A stretch of 17,702 nt of DNA. Source: a candidate division CSSED10-310 bacterium (GTDB lineage Bacteria; CSSED10-310; JAFGDC01). How positions within the stretch are numbered: the stretch's first letter is position 1; every line of letters starts with the position of its first letter. Both the position numbers and the translations under genes were made by a program. The notes beneath the pieces were generated by a model that saw nothing but the letters and a program-made list of their open reading frames with translations, was not told where the DNA came from and made no database searches. This document shows, in pieces, positions 14,538 to 17,702 of the stretch. The stretch covers positions 1-17,702 of the forward strand of contig JAFGDC010000217.1 of the NCBI GenBank assembly GCA_016932295.1, read 5' to 3'.

Positions 14538-15498
14538 GAGTTCATGTGATGAAACCGCGGCGGCGGTCGTGGCGGATGGCCGCCAAGTTTTATCCAATGT
14601 GGTTGCGTCACAGATTCCGTTTCATCGGAAATACGGGGGCGTGGTTCCCGAGATAGCCTCGCGCCAGCATGTGACCGCCTTTCTTCCGGTCATAGACGGC
14701 GCACTGAAGGAAGCTGGGATTGACTGGTCAATGATCGGCGGGATCGCCGTGACCACATCACCAGGATTGATAGGCTCGCTGGTAATCGGCGTCACCGCGG
14801 CTAAAACCCTGGCGTACGTCCATGACAAGCCCATTCTGGCGGTCGATCACCTGGCGGCGCACATGTACGCGAATTGCCTGGCGGGGATGGCTTACGAGCA
14901 GCCACATCTGGCGCTCCTGGTTTCCGGTGGGCACACGGCGCTGTTTCACAACCAGGGGAACGGATGTGTTCAGCGGCTGGGTTCCACCGTCGACGATGCC
15001 GTGGGGGAGGCGTTCGACAAGGTCGCCAAGCTCCTCGGCATAGGGTATCCTGGCGGCCCCGCGATTCAACGCCTGGCAATGGAAGGTGATCCGCACAGCG
15101 TGCCGTTGCCCTTGCCCATGCGGCACAGCGGAGACCTTAATTTTTCCTATAGCGGTTTGAAAACCGCCGTCCGCCAGCGCTTAGAGCAGGATCCCGGGCT
15201 GGCGCCGAAAGACCTGGCGGCTTCTTTTCAGCATGCCGCTGTCAGTATTTTAGTCATCAAGACCATGCATGCCCTCGAGCAGACAGGCTGCACCGTGGTG
15301 GCCCTGAGCGGCGGGGTGGCTGCCAATGCCTTGTTGCGTGAAAGACTGCGGGAGGCAGTGGCGGCCCGGGGCGCGGACTTCTTCGTGCCACCAATGGAGT
15401 TATGCACGGACAACGCTGCCATGACCGCCGGTCTGGGATATCAACTCCTCGTCCGTGGATGCCTGAGCGACATGACGATCAATGCGTCCTCCAACTGA
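14518..15498 (+). CDS. tsaD: tRNA N6-threonylcarbamoyladenosine synthase subunit TsaD
   Basis: This 326-residue Kae1/TsaD protein catalyses transfer of threonylcarbamoyl from threonylcarbamoyl-AMP to adenosine 37 of tRNA. Family signatures are all intact: LGIESSCDETAAAV at the N-terminus, metal-binding H111 and H115 in VDHLAAHM, LVSGGHT, DDAVGEAFDKVAKLLGIGYPGG, FSYSGLKTAV, LSGGVAANALLRERL, and D298 in CTDNAAMT. The start is GTG 14518, because GGAGG (14504-14508) is 9 nt upstream and this puts the N-terminus at the usual VHILGIESS; a longer frame from 14482 adds twelve unrelated residues. It is the last gene of the 11594-15498 run and ends 42 bp from the convergent moxR stop. I see no clear terminator between them. 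Confidence 0.96.
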   Translation: MHILGIESSCDETAAAVVADGRQVLSNVVASQIPFHRKYGGVVPEIASRQHVTAFLPVIDGALKEAGIDWSMIGGIAVTTSPGLIGSLVIGVTAAKTLAYVHDKPILAVDHLAAHMYANCLAGMAYEQPHLALLVSGGHTALFHNQGNGCVQRLGSTVDDAVGEAFDKVAKLLGIGYPGGPAIQRLAMEGDPHSVPLPLPMRHSGDLNFSYSGLKTAVRQRLEQDPGLAPKDLAASFQHAAVSILVIKTMHALEQTGCTVVALSGGVAANALLRERLREAVAARGADFFVPPMELCTDNAAMTAGLGYQLLVRGCLSDMTINASSN

Positions 15499-15540
15499 GG
15501 GTTCCAGGTCCGGGAGGCGATGTGGGTTTCTGGTGGAAGG

Positions 15541-16476
15541 TCAGACCGGCACTCGTTGCGTGTCGAGGATATCCCTGATCACGTTGTCACGGGTTTCTCC
15601 GCTGTATCGGGCGGTGGGCTCCAGAATCAGGCGGTGTGCCAGAACGCTGACCGCGATGCGCTTGATGTCGTCGGGCACGACATAATCCCGGTGTCGCACG
15701 AGCGCCGCTGCCTGGCTGCACCGATAGAGCACCAGTGAGCCACGCGGGCTGGCCCCCAGGATCACTTTGTTGGATGTCCGAGTGGCTGCGGTAATTTTCA
15801 GCAGGTATTCAAGAAGCTCATCGCTCACCAGGACGCTCTTGACCATCTCCTGCAGGCGGAGGAGCTCCTCGGCATTTTGGACGGGAGCGAGACTGGTGAG
15901 AGGATGGGTGATCCTTTGGTCCAGCACCATGCGTTTTTCTTCCTCGAGCGTCATGGAGCCCATTTGGATGCTCATTGCGAATCGATCGAGCTGTGATTCC
16001 GGGAGGGGGAAGGTACCCTCGTATTCCACGGGATTCTGGGTGGCGATGACGAGGAATGGATCCGGCAGGTCGATGGTATCGCGATCGACCGTTACCTGGA
16101 AATCACTCATGGCTTCGAGCAATCCGCTCTGGGTTCTTGGACTGGCACGATTGATTTCATCCGCCAGGACAATGTTGGCGAAGATCGGTCCGGGATTGAA
16201 GCGGAACTCTCCCGTTTTCTGGTTGTAGATGGATACTCCCAGAACATCCGACGGCAGAAGGTCCGGTGTGAACTGAATACGTTTGAAGGAGCATTCAAGG
16301 GATCGTGCAATCGCCCTGGCCAGGGTGGTTTTACCCACTCCCGGGACATCTTCGATCAGAAGATGTCCTTTACTGAGCAGTGCGATCACCGCCAGTTCAA
16401 CCACATCCTGTTTCCCCACGATTACTTTTTGAATGTTTTCTTGAAGTCGGTCGATACTTTCCCATGCGGATTCCAT
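15541..16476 (-). CDS. MoxR-type AAA+ ATPase
   Basis: The 311-residue MoxR-family ATPase has Walker A EDVPGVGKT (42-50), Walker B VLADEINR (D106, E107), the family RASPRTQSGLLEAM segment, sensor-type ATQNPVEYEGTFPLPESQLDRF, and a C-terminal lid with GASPRGSLVL. MoxR ATPases are chaperone-like and usually act with a neighbouring DUF58/VWA protein in maturing or assembling partner complexes. No such partner is next to it here, which is unusual; the partner could be elsewhere. The start at 16476 is set by GGGAGGGA just upstream (minus strand); a frame starting at 16653 would run through the promoter region. It is divergent from the ECF sigma gene and convergent with tsaD. Confidence 0.92.
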   Translation of the reverse strand: MESAWESIDRLQENIQKVIVGKQDVVELAVIALLSKGHLLIEDVPGVGKTTLARAIARSLECSFKRIQFTPDLLPSDVLGVSIYNQKTGEFRFNPGPIFANIVLADEINRASPRTQSGLLEAMSDFQVTVDRDTIDLPDPFLVIATQNPVEYEGTFPLPESQLDRFAMSIQMGSMTLEEEKRMVLDQRITHPLTSLAPVQNAEELLRLQEMVKSVLVSDELLEYLLKITAATRTSNKVILGASPRGSLVLYRCSQAAALVRHRDYVVPDDIKRIAVSVLAHRLILEPTARYSGETRDNVIRDILDTQRVPV

Positions 16477-16516
16477 GATCCCTCCCTGGTTAGGAAGTCC
16501 GGGTGAACTATGTGTA

Positions 16517-16544
16517 ACAAACCTCCGGCTGGTCGGCAAGTTCC
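16517..16544 (-). promoter_or_regulatory. Possible ECF-sigma promoter of moxR
   Basis: On the minus strand GGAACTT (16538-16544) matches the ECF/sigma-E -35 consensus, and GTTTGT (16517-16522) lies 15 bp downstream, where a -10 is expected. The -10 is a poor match to GTCTAA. The start point would be about 35 nt before the moxR ATG. Confidence 0.35.
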
Positions 16545-16689
16545 TGATTGAATGGAGATCCGTTTCTGTTGCGCTGTCGGGACTATCACCGGCAGGGAGG
16601 ATGGTGACGGTTCGGCTCCGAGCAGGTCTTTTTTCCCCCGGATGCTTGCACATGTGTGCTGGATGGACCAGAATGAGGTGTCGATTTCC

Positions 16690-16716
16690 GGAACCCTGCT
16701 ATGCCTGGATCGTATA
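16690..16716 (+). promoter_or_regulatory. Possible ECF-sigma autoregulatory promoter
   Basis: GGAACC (16690-16695), a 15-bp spacer and CGTATA (16711-16716) fit an ECF-type -35/-10 pair. Aligned on GGAAC, it has the same 16-nt distance to the GT of the -10 as the minus-strand motif before moxR. It lies immediately upstream of the sigma factor start. Confidence 0.4.
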
Positions 16717-16725
16717 CAGGCTGTG

Positions 16726-17397
16726 ATGGAAGCAATGAAGAACAAGGACAGAAGCAGTATTATCCGTCGGCCGGAACTGAAGGATGCCCAACTGATGGAA
16801 CTCTTGTGCGACGGTGATCAGCATGCGTTCACCATCCTACTGAATCGCCATCAGGACAAGTTGGTCAACTATCTTCACCGTCTGTGCGGAAACTATGAAA
16901 CGGCTTGCGACCTGGCCCAGGAGACTTTTTTGAGGGTGTTTACCAAATCGAACAAGTACAAGCCGACTCACGCCTTCTCCACGTGGTTGTATCGAATTGG
17001 CACGAATCTGGCCATCAATCACCTGCGCCGGAGGAAGCTCGTGAGATTCTTTTCGGTGGAGGAGGAACAGCCGGGCACGGATGGACTCACCTACGGCCAG
17101 CGCCTACGGTCGGATGATCCAGCGCCGGATGATCTGCTCACCAGACGGGAGGACGTTCAACAAGTGCAGGTGGTTTTATCCGCACTGCCGCTGAAATACC
17201 GGGTTCCACTCACGTTGCGTGAGATCGAGGAGCTGGATTATCAGGAGATCGGGCAGATCATGGGATTGTCCTCTGGGACGGTAAAATCGAGGATTTTCCG
17301 CGGCCGGGAGGAATTCCGTAAACGGTTGCAGCGGTTGAGATTGCGGGAAAACAATCGAATGGAGCGCACCAACGGGAGGAATAGCGATGCGTTGTAA
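16726..17397 (+). CDS. ECF (RpoE-like) RNA polymerase sigma factor
   Basis: The 223-residue protein contains sigma region 2 (about 30-100: DLAQETFLRVF, FSTWLYRIGTNLAINHLRRRK) and sigma region 4 (about 145-205: LPLKYRVPLTLREIEELDYQEIGQIMGLSSGTVKSRIFRGREEFRKRL), with no region 1 or 3, as in extracytoplasmic-function sigma factors. These direct RNA polymerase to stress or envelope regulons and are held by an anti-sigma factor until a signal arrives. The next gene is just such an anti-sigma factor. The start is uncertain: ATG 16726 and GTG 16723 lie close to a candidate promoter and lack a clear Shine-Dalgarno; ATG 16735 is possible. A far longer frame from 16552 adds unrelated sequence. It overlaps the next gene by 11 bp. 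Confidence 0.9.
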   Translation: MEAMKNKDRSSIIRRPELKDAQLMELLCDGDQHAFTILLNRHQDKLVNYLHRLCGNYETACDLAQETFLRVFTKSNKYKPTHAFSTWLYRIGTNLAINHLRRRKLVRFFSVEEEQPGTDGLTYGQRLRSDDPAPDDLLTRREDVQQVQVVLSALPLKYRVPLTLREIEELDYQEIGQIMGLSSGTVKSRIFRGREEFRKRLQRLRLRENNRMERTNGRNSDAL

Positions 17398-17702
17398 GGA
17401 TGTTCGTAGGTCGTTCCATCGCTTCCTCGATGGAGAATTAGAGGCGGCCGGTGTACTGGAGTTGCAGGAGCATATGGCGGTCTGCGGAGCTTGTCGAGAA
17501 TACTGGCGGGACCTGCATGACATGCATGTGGAGTTGCGGGGACTACCGCGCAGCATCGCGCCGCGCGATTTCACCGAGGTGGTTTTGGAACGGGCGGTTC
17601 ATTCCCAGGCACAGCCAGCGCGCCATGTTCGTTACATACCCGCCATGGCGATTGCCGGTCTCTGTACTGTCATCGTGGCGGTCGTTTCGATTCGACTCGG
17701 CG
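17387..17702 (+). CDS. Zinc-finger anti-sigma factor, partial at right edge
   Basis: The first 105 residues are visible; no stop occurs before the window ends. The N-terminus MRCKDVRRSFHRFLDGELEAAG is typical of anti-sigma factors, and the ZAS zinc motif H29-x3-C33-x2-C36 is present, with Cys3 or His11 as possible fourth ligand. A membrane helix begins at about 83 (YIPAMAIAGLCTVIVAVVSI), so the protein likely holds the sigma factor at the inner membrane and senses an envelope or redox signal. GGGAGGA (17374-17380) is 6 nt before the ATG, and the gene overlaps the sigma gene by 11 bp. The periplasmic part lies outside the window. Confidence 0.85.
   Translation, partial: MRCKDVRRSFHRFLDGELEAAGVLELQEHMAVCGACREYWRDLHDMHVELRGLPRSIAPRDFTEVVLERAVHSQAQPARHVRYIPAMAIAGLCTVIVAVVSIRLG

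Noticed and set aside
16998..17012. TGGCAC-N5-TGGC, resembling a sigma-54 promoter
   Set aside because: It lies inside conserved region 2 of the sigma factor (codons for IGTNLA), the -12 element is imperfect and no gene starts just downstream.

Overview
This G+C-rich, densely coded window comes from a bacterial chromosome. A lipoprotein signal peptide, a Tat translocase and paired GAF/AAA+ regulators of the sigma-54 activator type suggest a Gram-negative (diderm) bacterium, possibly of a Desulfobacterota/Acidobacteria-like lineage. That placement is an inference; the window holds no rRNA or other phylogenetic marker. I count 17 protein genes, 15 on + and 2 on -. I see no tRNA, rRNA, CRISPR array or intact mobile element.

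Region by region: (1) 1-3011 holds two overlapping genes for GAF-AAA+-Fis-type HTH regulators. Both lack a standard GAFTGA loop, and the first has also lost the residues of the 'glutamate switch' and Walker B catalytic pair. (2) 3028-3369 (-) encodes a small three-helix membrane protein, followed by about 440 bp without a gene that carries repeats and hairpins resembling REP-type elements. (3) 3810-4821 is a compact tatA-tatC pair, followed at 4892-6079 by a class I/II aminotransferase. (4) 6218-10008 is an overlapping helicase/exonuclease pair that matches MrfA (YprA) and MrfB (YprB), a DNA-damage repair system known from Bacillus subtilis. (5) 10169-11329 is an unrecognised lipoprotein with its own likely promoter. 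(6) 11594-15498 is a tight five-gene run behind a strong sigma-70-like promoter: an unrecognised membrane-anchored protein, a UbiA-family prenyltransferase, rlmH (23S rRNA methyltransferase), tsaE and tsaD (tRNA t6A synthesis). (7) 15541-16476 (-) is a lone moxR AAA+ ATPase, divergent from an ECF sigma factor and its zinc-finger anti-sigma factor, which is cut by the right edge.

How the parts work together: most of the window is housekeeping (protein export, RNA modification, amino-acid metabolism, DNA repair). The most unusual items are the degenerate/intact AAA+ regulator pair at the left end, the moxR/ECF-sigma divergent region in which each gene is preceded by a similarly spaced GGAAC-type motif, and the two uncharacterised envelope proteins at 10169-12580. 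Starts were chosen from Shine-Dalgarno spacing and overlap with neighbours, so they sometimes differ from the longest possible open frame.
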